From Pseudomonas sp. LFM046 (GTDB taxonomy: Bacteria > Pseudomonadota > Gammaproteobacteria > Pseudomonadales > Pseudomonadaceae): a DNA stretch of 64,000 bases. The stretch's first letter is position 1; every line of letters starts with the position of its first letter. Location of the stretch: the NCBI RefSeq assembly GCF_000949385.2, contig NZ_JYKO02000001.1:824161-888160 (forward strand). Reading direction: 5' to 3'. The notes beneath the pieces are model-generated. The model was not told where the DNA came from. It did not search any database and worked only from the letters and a program-made list of their open reading frames with translations. Below, one piece after another: positions 27,159-37,362 of the stretch. The position numbers and the translations under genes are program-made.

Positions 27159-30100
27159 GTGGAAGCCTTCGCTCGTGGGTTGATGCGCCTGCTGCGCTGG
27201 CTGCTGGCACTCTGCGCCCTGTTCCTGGTACTGGCGGCGCTTTACGTCAGCCTGGGGCGCGAACTGGTGCCGCTGGTGGCCGAATATCGCGCCGAAGCGG
27301 AAGCCAAGGGCTCGGCCGCGCTTGGGCGCACCTTGAAGATCGGCAGCCTGGAAGGGCGCTGGAACGACCTGTCACCGCTGCTGATCGCCCATGACGTCCA
27401 GTTAGGGGACGGCGACGGTGCGTTGCGCCTGGACCAGCTCCGCGTAGTGCCCGACGTGCTTGGCAGCCTGTTGGCCCGGCAACCACGCATCGCCCGCCTG
27501 GAACTGGATGGCGTACAGCTGCGCCTGAGCCAGGACGCCGGCGGGCAATGGCAGCTGGAAGGCTTTGAAGTCAGTCCGGCCAGCCCGGCTCCTGGTCCCG
27601 GACAGGTGCTAGGCCTGCTGCAGCTCGTCAGTCAGGTTTCGGTGCTGAACAGCCAGCTCACCCTGGCGCCCCACGGCCAGGAGCCGGCCAACTTCACACA
27701 GGCCAGTCTCAGCGTGCGAGCCAGTGGGAGCCGCCAGCGACTGGACGGCCGCATCACGCTGCCCGACGGATTGCCATTGTCCCTGCGCCTGAGCACCCGC
27801 CTGGATCGGGAATCCTGGCTGCAGAGCGAGGCTGAGCTCTACCTCAGCCTGCCGCAGAGTGACTGGACGCGCTGGCTGCCCGCCGGCCTGACCCGCGACT
27901 GGCACCTGCAGCGTCTGCAGGCAGGTGGCGAAACCTGGCTGGAGTGGGCGCGGGGTGGCCTGCAGCGGGCCGTCGCCAGGTTGCATGTGCCTGAAGCGCG
28001 AGGCGCCTATGCCGACCGCAAACCGGTGACCCTGAGCAACCTGGGCCTGAACGCGTACTTCACGCGCAGCGAGGAGGGATTCCAGGTCCTGCTGGACTCC
28101 CTGGCGCTGAACATCGGCAAGGAGCGCTGGGGCGAGGCCCATATCCGCCTTGATCACAAGGCGGGCGAACAGCCCGAGTGGAGCCTGGGAGCCGACCGCC
28201 TGGACATCGCGCCGCTCCTGCCGCTGGTGGACGCCCTGGTGCCCCTGCCCGAGCCGGCTGCCGCTGCGGTGGCGGGCCTGGCGCCCCGCGGTGCCTTGCG
28301 CAACGTCAGCCTGCACTATCGGCCGCAGCAGGAAGGCGCCAAGCGGCTGGAGTTCAGCAGTAACCTGAGTGCCGTCAGTATCAATGCCTATCATGGCGCG
28401 CCCGCGGCGGAGAACGTCAGCGGCAGCCTGGTGGGTGACCTTCAGCAAGGTGAACTGCGCCTGGATTCGAACGACTTCGCGCTGCACCTGGACCACCTCT
28501 TTCCCAAACCCTGGCGCTACCGGGAGGCTCGCGCGCGGCTGACCTGGAAGCTGGACGACACAGCCTTCACCCTGGCCAGCCCCTACATGCGTCTGGAGGG
28601 CGAAGAGGGCAAGATCGCCGGCGACATGCTGATCCGCCTGATGCACGATCCCGCAGCCGAGGACTACATGGACCTGCGAGTCGGCCTGCGAGACGGCGAC
28701 GCCAGCTACACCGAAAAATACCTGCCGACCCTTTCGCCAGGTCTCAAGCCCACCCTGGCCAAGTGGCTCAAGGAGGCCATCAAGGGCGGGGCGGTGGACG
28801 AGGGCTTCTTCCAGTACCAGGGCTCCCTGGCGCATGCCGCCGAGCCCGAGGCCCGATCCCTCAGCCTGTTCTTCAAGGTGCATGACGCCGAACTGGCGTT
28901 CGAGCCCGGCTGGCCGGAGCTGCGCGAGGCCCGTGGTGACGTGTTCATCGAAGACGCCGGCGTGCGGGTCAACGTGCCGGAAGGGCGCATCCTCGACAGC
29001 CGCGTGAGCGATGTCGAAGCCGCGGTGCCTCATGTAGAGCAGGGACAGGTGCCGCGTCTGCAATTGGAGGCACGGCTGGATAGCAGCTTTGCCGATGGTC
29101 TCAAGATTCTTCAGGAAGCGCCCATGGGGACGGCATCCACCTTTGCCGGCTGGCAGGGGAAGGGAACTCTCGACGGCAGCTTGAAGTTGGATATCCCCCT
29201 GGAAAAAGGCGAGACGTCTCATGTGGTGGTGGATCTCAGCACGGCCGATGCCCAGCTGAAGATTGCCCGCCCCGATCTGTCGTTGACCCAGCTGAAGGGC
29301 TCTTTCCGCTACGACACGGCGACCGGCCTCAGCTCCCGGGACATCCGTGGACAGGCCTTTGGCCGGGAAGTGCGCGCGAAGGCACAGGCTGAAGGTCGCG
29401 ATGGCAAGGCCCGTTCGCGCATTCTCGCCAACGGCAGCATCGCCCTGAACGACCTCACCACCTGGCTCGGTGTCACCCAGCCCATTCCAGCCTCCGGCAC
29501 GCTGCCTTACAGCCTGAACCTCGTCCTTGATGGCAAGGACAGCCAGCTGCGCGTCGATTCCAACCTCAAGGGCCTGGCCATCGACCTGCCCGCGCCCTTT
29601 GGCAAAGCGGCAGCGGAGTCCCGCGACACCAGCTGGCGCATGACCCTCGATGGCGATGAGCGACGCTACTGGCTGGACTACGGGGCCCTCGCCAGCCTTG
29701 CGCTGGCGACACCCGTGGGCAAGCTGGAAGAGGCCCGTGGCGACCTGGTGCTGGGCGGCGGCACGGCGGCCCTGCCGGCTAACAAGGGGCTGCGTGTGCG
29801 TGGCCGCGTCGAGGAACTGGACGCAGACCCCTGGATGGCGCTGGCCAGGCAGTACGTGCCAAAGGAAAGCGCCGAAAAGGCCCGCATGCTCAACAGTGCC
29901 AACCTGGAAATCGGCAAGTTCACGGGGTTCGGCACGAGCCTGGAGAATCTCAAGGCCAGCCTGGAGCGCTCTGCGAACGGCTGGACCCTGGGGCTGAACA
30001 GCCCGCTGATGCAGGGCAGCGTGACGGTGGCGGATGCCGGGGACGCGCCCATCGTTATCCACATGAAGCAGGTGCGCCTGCCCAAGCCGCCAGAGAATGA

Positions 30101-30977
30101 CGCTGAAGCCGATGCCAAGCCCGATCCGTTGAAGGGGGTGGACCCGCACCAGGTGCCGGCGCTGGATGTGCGCATCGACCAGGTGGTGCTGGGCGACTCA
30201 CCGCTGGGCGCCTGGTCCTTCAAGGCGCGGCCCTCGGAGAACGGTATCGCCTTCAAAGAACTCAACCTCGAGCTCAAGGGGCTAAAGATCACGGGATCGG
30301 CCGGCTGGGAAGGCACCGCCGAGAGCAGCAGCTCCTGGTACAAGGGGCGGATGGAAGGCAAGAACCTCGCGGATGTACTCAAGGCCTGGAACTTCGCCCC
30401 GTCAGTCACCAGCAAGCGCTTCCGTGCGGACGCCGATGGCCGCTGGCCGGGCTCGCCGGCCTGGGTCAGCCTCAAGCGCTATTCCGGTTCCCTGGATGCC
30501 AGCATGCGTGATGGCCAGTTCGTCGAGGTGGAAGGCAGCGCCCAGGCCCTGCGGGTGTTCGGCCTGCTCAACTTCAACTCGATCCGCCGCAGGCTGCGCC
30601 TGGACTTCTCCGACCTGGTCGGCAAGGGGCTGGCCTATGACCGGGTCAAGGGACTGCTGGTCGGCAGTGACGGACGTTTCGTGACCCAAAAGCCCATTAC
30701 GGTCGAAAGCCCCTCCAGCGGCCTGGAGATGAACGGTACCCTGGACCTGGCCGCCGACCGTATCGACGCCAAGCTGCTGGTGACCCTGCCGGTGACCAAC
30801 AACCTGCCGCTGGCCGCGCTGATCGTCGGTGCGCCGGCCATCGGTGGGGCGCTGTTCGTGGTGGACAAGCTGCTGGGCAACCAGGTGGCGCGCTTCGCCA
30901 GTGTGCAGTACAAGGTTGAAGGCTCCTGGAAGGACCCCAAGATCTCCTTCGACAAGCCTTTTGAAAAGCCTCATTGA
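27159..30977 (+). CDS. yhdP: YhdP-family AsmA-like envelope protein
   Basis: 1272 residues, the normal YhdP size, from a GTG at 27159. A membrane anchor (about 10-32; LLRWLLALCALFLVLAALYV) leads to a very long, repetitive beta-strand region (DUF3971/AsmA-like). The C-terminal conserved part (VFGLLNFNSIRRRLRLDFSDLVGKGLAYDRVKG) is characteristic. YhdP, TamB and YdbH are lipid-bridge proteins thought to move phospholipids to the outer membrane. Only a weak GAGG site precedes the GTG at 12-13 nt, so the start is less sure than the rest; ATG 27183 is the alternative. Confidence 0.9.
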   Translation: MEAFARGLMRLLRWLLALCALFLVLAALYVSLGRELVPLVAEYRAEAEAKGSAALGRTLKIGSLEGRWNDLSPLLIAHDVQLGDGDGALRLDQLRVVPDVLGSLLARQPRIARLELDGVQLRLSQDAGGQWQLEGFEVSPASPAPGPGQVLGLLQLVSQVSVLNSQLTLAPHGQEPANFTQASLSVRASGSRQRLDGRITLPDGLPLSLRLSTRLDRESWLQSEAELYLSLPQSDWTRWLPAGLTRDWHLQRLQAGGETWLEWARGGLQRAVARLHVPEARGAYADRKPVTLSNLGLNAYFTRSEEGFQVLLDSLALNIGKERWGEAHIRLDHKAGEQPEWSLGADRLDIAPLLPLVDALVPLPEPAAAAVAGLAPRGALRNVSLHYRPQQEGAKRLEFSSNLSAVSINAYHGAPAAENVSGSLVGDLQQGELRLDSNDFALHLDHLFPKPWRYREARARLTWKLDDTAFTLASPYMRLEGEEGKIAGDMLIRLMHDPAAEDYMDLRVGLRDGDASYTEKYLPTLSPGLKPTLAKWLKEAIKGGAVDEGFFQYQGSLAHAAEPEARSLSLFFKVHDAELAFEPGWPELREARGDVFIEDAGVRVNVPEGRILDSRVSDVEAAVPHVEQGQVPRLQLEARLDSSFADGLKILQEAPMGTASTFAGWQGKGTLDGSLKLDIPLEKGETSHVVVDLSTADAQLKIARPDLSLTQLKGSFRYDTATGLSSRDIRGQAFGREVRAKAQAEGRDGKARSRILANGSIALNDLTTWLGVTQPIPASGTLPYSLNLVLDGKDSQLRVDSNLKGLAIDLPAPFGKAAAESRDTSWRMTLDGDERRYWLDYGALASLALATPVGKLEEARGDLVLGGGTAALPANKGLRVRGRVEELDADPWMALARQYVPKESAEKARMLNSANLEIGKFTGFGTSLENLKASLERSANGWTLGLNSPLMQGSVTVADAGDAPIVIHMKQVRLPKPPENDAEADAKPDPLKGVDPHQVPALDVRIDQVVLGDSPLGAWSFKARPSENGIAFKELNLELKGLKITGSAGWEGTAESSSSWYKGRMEGKNLADVLKAWNFAPSVTSKRFRADADGRWPGSPAWVSLKRYSGSLDASMRDGQFVEVEGSAQALRVFGLLNFNSIRRRLRLDFSDLVGKGLAYDRVKGLLVGSDGRFVTQKPITVESPSSGLEMNGTLDLAADRIDAKLLVTLPVTNNLPLAALIVGAPAIGGALFVVDKLLGNQVARFASVQYKVEGSWKDPKISFDKPFEKPH

Positions 30978-31033
30978 AGCGAGCTATCGCAGCTTGGGTT
31001 AGCATGCTTCCCATGCCCCGAGCGGAGATTCCG

Positions 31034-31888
31034 ATGTCCCTTGCCGTGATTCAGATGGTCAGCCAGGACGATGTCCTGGCCAACCTCGCCAGTGCCCGCC
31101 ACCTGCTGGAGCAGGCTGCCGAAGGTGGCGCGCGCCTGGCGGTGCTGCCGGAAAACTTCGCTGCCATTGGTCGCCGTGACCTGGCTGATCTGGGGCGTGC
31201 CGAGGCGGAGGGCACCGGCCCGATCCTGCCCTGGCTGCGCCAGGCGGCCCGCGACCTGAAGTTGTGGATCGTGGCCGGCACGCTTCCCCTGCCGCCGGAT
31301 GGCCGCCCCCAGGACAAGCCCAATGCCTGCTCGCTGTTGATCGACGAGCAGGGCGACCGTGCGGCCCGCTACGACAAGATTCACCTGTTCGATGTGGACG
31401 TCACCGACAACCGTGGCCGCTACCGCGAGTCCGATGACTATGCCCATGGCGCGCAGGTGGTCGTGGCCGATACGCCAGTGGGGCGCCTGGGCCTGACTGT
31501 CTGCTACGACCTGCGTTTCCCCGAACTCTATGGCGCCCTGCGTGAAGCGGGCGCTGAACTGATCAGCGCGCCTTCGGCCTTCACCGCCGTCACCGGCGCG
31601 GCCCACTGGCAGGTGCTGGTGCGCGCCAGGGCCATCGAAACCCAGTGCTATCTGCTGGCGGCCGGGCAGGGTGGCGTGCATCCCGGCCCGCGCGAGACCT
31701 TCGGCCATTCGGCCATCGTCGACCCCTGGGGCCGGGTACTGGCCGAACACGCCACGGGCGAGGCGGTGCTGCTGGCCAGCCGCGACGCCGAGGAGCAGGC
31801 GGCGATCCGCCAGCGCATGCCCGTGAGCCACCACCGAAGATTCATTACGCCGGCCAACCCCGGGCCGGCGCGAACGGAGAAGTTATGA
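31034..31888 (+). CDS. Nitrilase-superfamily amidohydrolase (Nit1/Nit2-like)
   Basis: 284 residues from the ATG at 31034 with GGAG 6 nt upstream. The Glu-Lys-Cys triad is visible: Glu in VLPENFA (about 43), Lys in [10 protein letters not shown] (about 114) and Cys in [13 protein letters not shown] (about 157). This matches the Nit/NIT2 branch, which repairs deaminated glutathione or hydrolyses omega-amides. Its stop overlaps the tldD start by 4 nt, and the yhdP-nit-tldD order is the usual Pseudomonas arrangement. Confidence 0.88.
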   Translation: MSLAVIQMVSQDDVLANLASARHLLEQAAEGGARLAVLPENFAAIGRRDLADLGRAEAEGTGPILPWLRQAARDLKLWIVAGTLPLPPDGRPQDKPNACSLLIDEQGDRAARYDKIHLFDVDVTDNRGRYRESDDYAHGAQVVVADTPVGRLGLTVCYDLRFPELYGALREAGAELISAPSAFTAVTGAAHWQVLVRARAIETQCYLLAAGQGGVHPGPRETFGHSAIVDPWGRVLAEHATGEAVLLASRDAEEQAAIRQRMPVSHHRRFITPANPGPARTEKL

Positions 31889-33327
31889 GCGACCTCTTGT
31901 TATCCGTCAGCGAGCATCTGCTGGCCCCCGGTGACCTCAGCATCGAGCACCTGCCGGAAATCCTCGGCGAGCTCGCCGGTCCGGGCATCGATGCCGCCGA
32001 TCTCTATTTCCAGGGCCAGGTTTCGGAGTCCTGGGTGCTGGAGGACGGTATCGTCAAGGAAGGCAGCTTCCACCTCGATCAGGGCGTGGGCGTGCGTGCC
32101 CAGTCCGGCGAGAAAACTGGATTCGCCTATAGCAATGCCATTACTTCCGATGCCCTGCGCCAGGCTGCGCGGGCGGCACGATCGATCTCCCGCGCCGGTC
32201 AGGAAGGCCGGGTACAGGCCTTTGTCAGTCCGCAGATCACCCGCCTCTACGATTCCAGTAGCCCGCTGGACGTGATCAGCCGTGCCGAGAAAGTAGAGTT
32301 GCTGAAGAAGGTGGATGCCGCCACCCGTGCCCTGGACTCGCGTATCAAGCAGGTGACCGTGAGCATGGCCGGCGTCTGGGAGCGCATCCTGATCGCCGCC
32401 AGCGATGGCAGCCTGGGTGCCGATGTGCGCCCGCTGGTGCGATTCAACGTCAGCGTGATCGTCGAGCAGAACGGTCGCCGCGAGCGCGGTGGTCACGGCG
32501 GTGGCGGGCGTACGGATTATCGGTATTTCCTTCAGGAAGACCGCGCCATGGGTTATGCCCGAGAGGCGCTGCGCCAGGCATTGGTGAACCTGGAAGCCGT
32601 TCCGGCCCCGGCCGGTACCCTGCCGGTGGTCATGGGCGCAGGCTGGTCAGGCGTGCTGCTGCACGAGGCGGTGGGCCACGGCCTGGAAGGGGACTTCAAC
32701 CGCAAGGGCAGCTCGGCCTACAGCGGCCGCATTGGTGAGAAGGTGGCTTCCAGCCTCTGCACTATCGTGGACGACGGTACCCTGGCCTACCGTCGAGGTT
32801 CCCTCAGCGTCGACGACGAGGGCACCCCGACCCAGTGCACCACGCTGATCGAGAATGGCGTGCTCAAGGGCTACATGCAGGACAAGCTCAACGCCCGCCT
32901 GATGAAAGTGGCGCGCACTGGTAACGGCCGTCGCGAGTCCTACGCGCACCTGCCCATGCCGCGCATGACCAATACCTACATGCTGGCCGGCAAGAGCGAC
33001 CCGCAGGAGATCATCGCCTCGGTGGAGCGCGGTATCTACTGCGCCAACCTTGGCGGCGGCCAAGTGGATATCACCAGCGGCAAGTTCGTGTTCTCCACCA
33101 GCGAGGCCTATCTGATCGAGAACGGCAAGATCACCACACCGGTGAAGGGCGCTACCCTGATCGGCAACGGCCCGGAGGCCATGAGCCGGGTGTCCATGGT
33201 GGGCAACGACCTGGCGCTGGACAGCGGTGTGGGTACGTGTGGCAAAGACGGGCAATCGGTGCCGGTTGGCGTTGGCCAGCCGACCCTGAAGATCGATGCG
33301 ATGACGGTAGGTGGGACGGGGGCCTGA
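31885..33327 (+). CDS. tldD: Metalloprotease TldD
   Basis: 480 residues from the ATG at 31885 (ATGA overlap with the previous gene). The zinc site [11 protein letters not shown] (HExxxH, about residues 256-266) is present, as are the [11 protein letters not shown] segment and [15 protein letters not shown]. TldD forms a heterodimer with TldE/PmbA that degrades unfolded peptides and matures microcin B17-type or antitoxin substrates. pmbA follows at 34011, with a convergent gene between. Confidence 0.94.
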   Translation: MSDLLLSVSEHLLAPGDLSIEHLPEILGELAGPGIDAADLYFQGQVSESWVLEDGIVKEGSFHLDQGVGVRAQSGEKTGFAYSNAITSDALRQAARAARSISRAGQEGRVQAFVSPQITRLYDSSSPLDVISRAEKVELLKKVDAATRALDSRIKQVTVSMAGVWERILIAASDGSLGADVRPLVRFNVSVIVEQNGRRERGGHGGGGRTDYRYFLQEDRAMGYAREALRQALVNLEAVPAPAGTLPVVMGAGWSGVLLHEAVGHGLEGDFNRKGSSAYSGRIGEKVASSLCTIVDDGTLAYRRGSLSVDDEGTPTQCTTLIENGVLKGYMQDKLNARLMKVARTGNGRRESYAHLPMPRMTNTYMLAGKSDPQEIIASVERGIYCANLGGGQVDITSGKFVFSTSEAYLIENGKITTPVKGATLIGNGPEAMSRVSMVGNDLALDSGVGTCGKDGQSVPVGVGQPTLKIDAMTVGGTGA

Positions 33328-33345
33328 AGACGGCCCCCGGAAGGA

Positions 33346-33867
33346 TCAGCGCAGGCCGCGCTTGGTTTCGTCCAGGTCGCGGATGTATTTGAACACCTTG
33401 CGCGCGGCGGCTGGCGGTTTGTTGTGGGCCGCTTCGTGCTGGGCATGACGGATGAGACCGCGCAGGTGTTGGCGGTCGGTGTCCGGGTAGTCGGCGACGA
33501 AGCTTTCCAGGGCGGCATCGCCACCCTCGATCAAGCGATCGCGCCAGCGCTCCAGGGCGTGGAAACGCTCGTTGTATTCGCGGGTGGAGCTGTCGAGCTG
33601 GTCGATCAGGCTGACGATGGCCTCGATGTCCTGCTCGCGCATGAGCTTGCCGATGTACTGGATGTGCCGTTTGCGGGCGACGTGCGCCTTGTGCTTGGGC
33701 GCCTCCGCCAGGGCCTTTTGCAGGGCGTCGGTCAGCGGAAGCTTGGCCAGAACGTCGGCCTTGAAAGTGGTCAGGCGCTCGCCGAGTTCCTGCAGGGCAT
33801 GAAGCTCGCGCTTGACCTGGGTTTTACTCTTCTCTCCGGAGAAGTCGTCGTCGAAGAATTCAGACAT
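33346..33867 (-). CDS. yjgA: YjgA/DarP ribosome-associated protein
   Basis: 173 residues, highly charged and helical, of the DUF615 family. Typical segments are [39 protein letters not shown] and the C-terminal [12 protein letters not shown]. In E. coli YjgA (DarP) binds late 50S assembly intermediates. The gene is antisense-oriented between tldD and pmbA, as in other pseudomonads. Confidence 0.9.
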   Translation of the reverse strand: MSEFFDDDFSGEKSKTQVKRELHALQELGERLTTFKADVLAKLPLTDALQKALAEAPKHKAHVARKRHIQYIGKLMREQDIEAIVSLIDQLDSSTREYNERFHALERWRDRLIEGGDAALESFVADYPDTDRQHLRGLIRHAQHEAAHNKPPAAARKVFKYIRDLDETKRGLR

Positions 33868-34010
33868 GGGGGTGGTCCAGTGGGAAACGCCGCCATGATA
33901 ACCAGTCGGGGCCGTGTTGTCCGGCCCGGCTGGCGCCGCCGGAGCGCGGTACGTGCGGTGAGGCGCCAGGTTGCTTCCCCGCGTCGAAGAATTTTTGAAC
34001 TGGAGTGGCT

Positions 34011-35357
34011 ATGAGTGAAGTAGAAGTGGTCGGCCCGGAAGCATTGCCGGAACTGCAGGCGCGGGTCGAGCGCATCCTCGCCGAGGCCCGACGCCAGGGG
34101 GCCAGTGCCTGTGAGGTGGCTGTTTCAGTGGAGCAGGGGCTGTCCACCACCGTTCGCCAGGGCGAAGTGGAGACCGTCGAATTCAATCGTGACCAGGGCT
34201 TCGGCATTACCCTGTACGTCGGGCAGCGCAAAGGCTCGGCCAGTACCTCGGCGAGCGGCGAAGACGCTATCCGCGAAACCGTGGCAGCGGCCCTGGCCAT
34301 TGCCAAGCACGCGTCCGAGGACGAGTGCGCCGGCCTCGCCGACGCTGCGCTGATGGCTCGCGAGTTGCCGGAACTGGATCTCTATCATCCCTGGTCCATC
34401 ACCCCCGAGCAGGCGGTGGAGCAGGCGCTGATCTGCGAAACAGCGGCCTTTGAGACCGACAAGCGCGTCACCAAGGCTGACGGCACCACCCTCAATACCC
34501 ATCAGGGCTGCCGGGTGTACGGCAACAGCCATGGTTTCGTTGGTGGCTACGCCAGCACTCGCCACAGCCTGAGTTGCGTGATGATTGCCGAACAACAGGG
34601 GCAGATGCAGCGGGACTACTGGTACGACGTCAGCCGCATCGGCAGTCAACTGGCCGACCCGGCCAGCATTGGCCGCCGCGCTGCCGAGCGCACCGCAGCT
34701 CGCCTGGGCGCACGCCCGGTGCCCACCTGTGAGGTGCCGGTGCTGTTCGCTGCGGAATTGGCTACCGGGCTGTTCGGCAGCTTCCTCGGGGCAATCTCCG
34801 GCGGGAACCTGTACCGCAAGTCCTCCTTCCTCGAAGGTGCCCTCGGCCAGCGCCTGTTCCCCGAATGGCTGTCCATCGACGAGCGTCCGCACATCCCACG
34901 CGCGATGGCCAGTGCCGCCTTCGACAATGACGGTCTGGCCACCTACGCCAAGCCATTCGTGGAGAAGGGCGAACTAGTGTGCTACGTGCTCGGCACCTAT
35001 TCCGGCCGCAAGCTTGGTCTGCCCAGCACCGCCAACGCCGGTGGTGTGCACAATCTCTTCGTGACTCACGGCCAGGAAGATCAAGCGGCGCTGCTGCGAC
35101 GCATGGGCCGCGGCCTGCTGGTGACCGAGCTGATGGGGCAGGGGCTGAATATGGTGACCGGCGATTACTCCCGAGGTGCCGCCGGTTATTGGGTGGAGAA
35201 CGGTGAGATCCAGTTCCCGGTGCAGGAAGTCACCATTGCCGGCAACCTGAAGGACATGTTCCGCCAGATTCTCGCAGTCGGCAGCGACCTGGAACTGCGC
35301 GGCAATATCCGCACAGGCTCGGTCCTGATCGAAAGGATGACGGTGGCCGGCAGCTGA
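34011..35357 (+). CDS. pmbA: TldE/PmbA metalloprotease subunit
   Basis: 448 residues from the ATG at 34011 with TGGAG 5 nt upstream. It is a TldD/PmbA-family protein lacking the HExxxH site, as expected for the non-catalytic TldE partner. Conserved stretches include VETVEFNRDQGFGITLYVGQRKGSAST near the N-terminus and TNAGGVHNLFV and GYWVENGEIQFPVQEVTIAGNL late. It forms the proteolytic chamber with TldD. Confidence 0.93.
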   Translation: MSEVEVVGPEALPELQARVERILAEARRQGASACEVAVSVEQGLSTTVRQGEVETVEFNRDQGFGITLYVGQRKGSASTSASGEDAIRETVAAALAIAKHASEDECAGLADAALMARELPELDLYHPWSITPEQAVEQALICETAAFETDKRVTKADGTTLNTHQGCRVYGNSHGFVGGYASTRHSLSCVMIAEQQGQMQRDYWYDVSRIGSQLADPASIGRRAAERTAARLGARPVPTCEVPVLFAAELATGLFGSFLGAISGGNLYRKSSFLEGALGQRLFPEWLSIDERPHIPRAMASAAFDNDGLATYAKPFVEKGELVCYVLGTYSGRKLGLPSTANAGGVHNLFVTHGQEDQAALLRRMGRGLLVTELMGQGLNMVTGDYSRGAAGYWVENGEIQFPVQEVTIAGNLKDMFRQILAVGSDLELRGNIRTGSVLIERMTVAGS

Positions 35358-35376
35358 TTTCCAAATGCCCTGAACG

Positions 35377-35408
35377 AAAAAACGCGCCCGATTGGGCGCG
35401 TTTTTTTT
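35377..35408. terminator. Bidirectional intrinsic terminator between pmbA and npr
   Basis: A-tract, then CGCGCCC-GATT-GGGCGCG, then eight T. A-rich and T-rich flanks make it work in both directions, serving convergent pmbA (plus) and the rpoN-hpf-ptsN-rapZ-npr group (minus). Confidence 0.9.
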
Positions 35409-35419
35409 GGTGAGGCGGG

Positions 35420-35692
35420 TTACTCGCCTTCGTCGAACTTGTTGTTGATCAGCTCGATCAGCGCGTTCAGGGCGTCGTCGTCCTGTTCACCTTCTGTGTG
35501 CAGGTGAATCGGGGTGCCCTTGCCGGCGGCCAGCATCATCACGGCCATGATGCTCTTGCCGTCGACCAGGCTTTCCGGAGAGCGGCCCACACGAATCTGG
35601 CAGGGGAAACGACCCGCCACGCCGACGAACTTCGCCGCCGCCCGGGCATGCAGGCCGAGCTTGTTGATGATGGTGATTTCGCAGGCTGGCAT
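35420..35692 (-). CDS. ptsO: Nitrogen-PTS phosphocarrier protein NPr
   Basis: 90 residues from the ATG at 35692 (MPACEITIINKLGLHARAAA). HPr-family fold with phosphorylatable His15 in KLGLHARAA and the Ser46-region motif SLVDGKSIMAVMMLAA. It transfers phosphate from EI-Ntr to PtsN (EIIA-Ntr) and is not part of sugar uptake. AAGGA lies 11 nt upstream, a rather long spacing; the gap to rapZ is 16 nt. It closes the minus-strand rpoN cluster. Confidence 0.93.
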   Translation of the reverse strand: MPACEITIINKLGLHARAAAKFVGVAGRFPCQIRVGRSPESLVDGKSIMAVMMLAAGKGTPIHLHTEGEQDDDALNALIELINNKFDEGE

Positions 35693-35708
35693 CGCGTTTT
35701 CAATCCTT

Positions 35709-36566
35709 CTAACTGAGGTCGCGGTGGCGAACCTGGACATTCTTCAGACTGGGTTTCAGCGCCGCCCCCAAGCGCTCGGCCAGGTATACAGAGCGGTGGT
35801 GACCACCGGTGCAGCCGATGGCGATCGTGACGTAGGCACGGTTGCTCGCGGCGAACCGCGGCAGCCATTTGTTCAAATAGCCGAGGATATCCTGATACAT
35901 CTCCTCGACATCCGGTTGAGCGGCGAGGTATTCGGCGACGGTCGGCTCCAGACCGGAACAGTCGCGTAGCTCGGGCTTCCAGTAGGGATTGGGCAGGCAA
36001 CGAACATCGAACACCAGGTCGGCATCCACCGGCATGCCGCGCTTGAAGCCGAACGACTCGACCAGGAACGCGGTGCCGGGCTCGGGCTGGTTCAGCAGGC
36101 GCAGTTTGATGGCATCGCGTAGCTGGTAGAGGTTGAGGTGCGTGGTGTCGATCTTCAGGTCAGCGAGATCGGCAATGGGCGCCAGCAGCGCTTCCTCGTC
36201 GCGGATGGCTTCGGCGAGAGAGCGGTTGTCATTGGTCAGCGGGTGGCGCCGGCGAGTCTCAGAGAAGCGCTTGAGCAGGGTGTCGTGCTCGGCGTCGAGG
36301 TAGAGGACATCGCATTTGATATGGCGCTTGCGGGCTTCGTCGAGCAATTCGGGAAAACGCTGCAACTGGCTGGGCAGGTTGCGCGCATCGATCGACACCG
36401 CGACCTGGGGCTCCAGCAGTTCGGTATGCAGCAGAGCCCGTTCGGCGAGCTCGGGCAGCAGGCCGGCAGGCAGGTTGTCGATGCAGTAGAAACCGTGATC
36501 TTCGAGGACGTCCAGGGCGGTGCTCTTGCCCGACCCGGAGCGGCCGCTGACGATGATCAGGCGCAT
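35709..36566 (-). CDS. rapZ: RNase adapter protein RapZ
   Basis: 285 residues. Walker A GRSGSGKS at 8-15, then the AKR-like KhpC-terminal domain with [25 protein letters not shown] and the late [12 protein letters not shown] motif. In E. coli RapZ guides RNase E to the GlmZ sRNA and senses glucosamine-6-phosphate; in pseudomonads the exact target is less settled. The gene lies between ptsN and npr, with 9-16 nt gaps. Confidence 0.94.
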   Translation of the reverse strand: MRLIIVSGRSGSGKSTALDVLEDHGFYCIDNLPAGLLPELAERALLHTELLEPQVAVSIDARNLPSQLQRFPELLDEARKRHIKCDVLYLDAEHDTLLKRFSETRRRHPLTNDNRSLAEAIRDEEALLAPIADLADLKIDTTHLNLYQLRDAIKLRLLNQPEPGTAFLVESFGFKRGMPVDADLVFDVRCLPNPYWKPELRDCSGLEPTVAEYLAAQPDVEEMYQDILGYLNKWLPRFAASNRAYVTIAIGCTGGHHRSVYLAERLGAALKPSLKNVQVRHRDLS

Positions 36567-36575
36567 GGCGAAACC

Positions 36576-37040
36576 CTAGCGTCCGCTCTGCACGTCCACG
36601 ACCACCTGGTACAGGCTGGTGCTGTCGGGAGCATGGCGGAGCCGCTCGCGTACATCGCTGCGGTCGAGCATGCTGGCGATCTGACGGAGCAGTTCAAGGT
36701 GCTCATCGGTGGCGGCTTCCGGGACCAGCAGAACGAACAGCAGGTCCACGGGGGCGCCATCGATGGCGTCGAAATCGACTGGAGCATCCAGGCGAAGCAC
36801 TGCGCTGATGGGCGACGTGCAGCCTGTGAGGCGACAGTGGGGAATGGCGATGCCATTACCGAAGCCGGTGGAGCCGAGCTTCTCCCGGGAAACCAGGCTT
36901 TCGAAAATGTCCTGGTTGTCGAGGTCGGGAAGGTCACGGGCAACCAGCTTGGCGATCTGTTCCAGAACGCGTTTCTTGCTGCCGCCCGGCACGTTCACGA
37001 GGGAACGGCCGGGGGTCAGGATTTGCTCAAGTCGAATCAT
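36576..37040 (-). CDS. ptsN: Nitrogen regulatory EIIA protein PtsN (EIIA-Ntr)
   Basis: 154 residues from the ATG at 37040 (MIRLEQILTPGRSLVNVPGG), the conserved start. His68 in GIAIPHCRL is the phosphorylation site. EIIA-Ntr adjusts potassium transport, sigma-54-linked metabolism and stress responses by its phosphorylation state. No Shine-Dalgarno is visible before this ATG (the preceding bases are pyrimidine-rich), so translation may depend on coupling to hpf, which ends 13 nt upstream. A GTG at 37070 would overlap hpf. Confidence 0.93.
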   Translation of the reverse strand: MIRLEQILTPGRSLVNVPGGSKKRVLEQIAKLVARDLPDLDNQDIFESLVSREKLGSTGFGNGIAIPHCRLTGCTSPISAVLRLDAPVDFDAIDGAPVDLLFVLLVPEAATDEHLELLRQIASMLDRSDVRERLRHAPDSTSLYQVVVDVQSGR

Positions 37041-37053
37041 ATAGAGGGGAGGT

Positions 37054-37362
37054 TCAGCGGGCAGTGGCACCCTGCTGGCGGTTTAGCTGCTTTTCCTTGT
37101 GCTTGATCAGTTGGCGATCGAGCTTGTCGGTGAGCAGGTCGATGGCAGCGTACATGTCCTCATGCTCCGCGTTGGCAACGACTTCGCCGCCGGCGACGTG
37201 CAAAGTGGCTTCGATTTGCTGTTTGAGTTTCTCGACCTGCATGATCACCTGCACATTAGTGATTCGGTCGAAATGGCGCTCCAGACGGTCGAACTTCTCG
37301 ACAACGTAGTTGCGCAGGGCGTCGGTCACATCCAGTTGATGTCCACTGATGTTGACTTGCAT
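37054..37362 (-). CDS. hpf: Ribosome hibernation promoting factor (short HPF)
   Basis: 102 residues, the short-HPF/YfiA fold (MQVNISGHQLDVTDALRNYV at the start, HVAGGEVVANAEHEDMYAAIDLLTDKLDRQL late). There is no long C-terminal dimerisation domain. It binds the decoding centre of idle ribosomes and, with RMF, forms 100S particles. In Pseudomonas it lies directly after rpoN. AAGGAG precedes the ATG with suitable spacing. Confidence 0.93.
   Translation of the reverse strand: MQVNISGHQLDVTDALRNYVVEKFDRLERHFDRITNVQVIMQVEKLKQQIEATLHVAGGEVVANAEHEDMYAAIDLLTDKLDRQLIKHKEKQLNRQQGATAR

Noticed and set aside
27609-30149. A very long open frame antisense to yhdP
   Set aside because: It lies opposite a recognised gene, shows no domain and has the composition expected of a GC-rich shadow frame (rich in Arg, His, Gly, Gln).
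33318-33338. GC hairpin (GGGGGCC-TGAAGAC-GGCCCCC) at the end of tldD
   Set aside because: It overlaps the tldD stop and has no T-tract on either strand, so it was not called a terminator.
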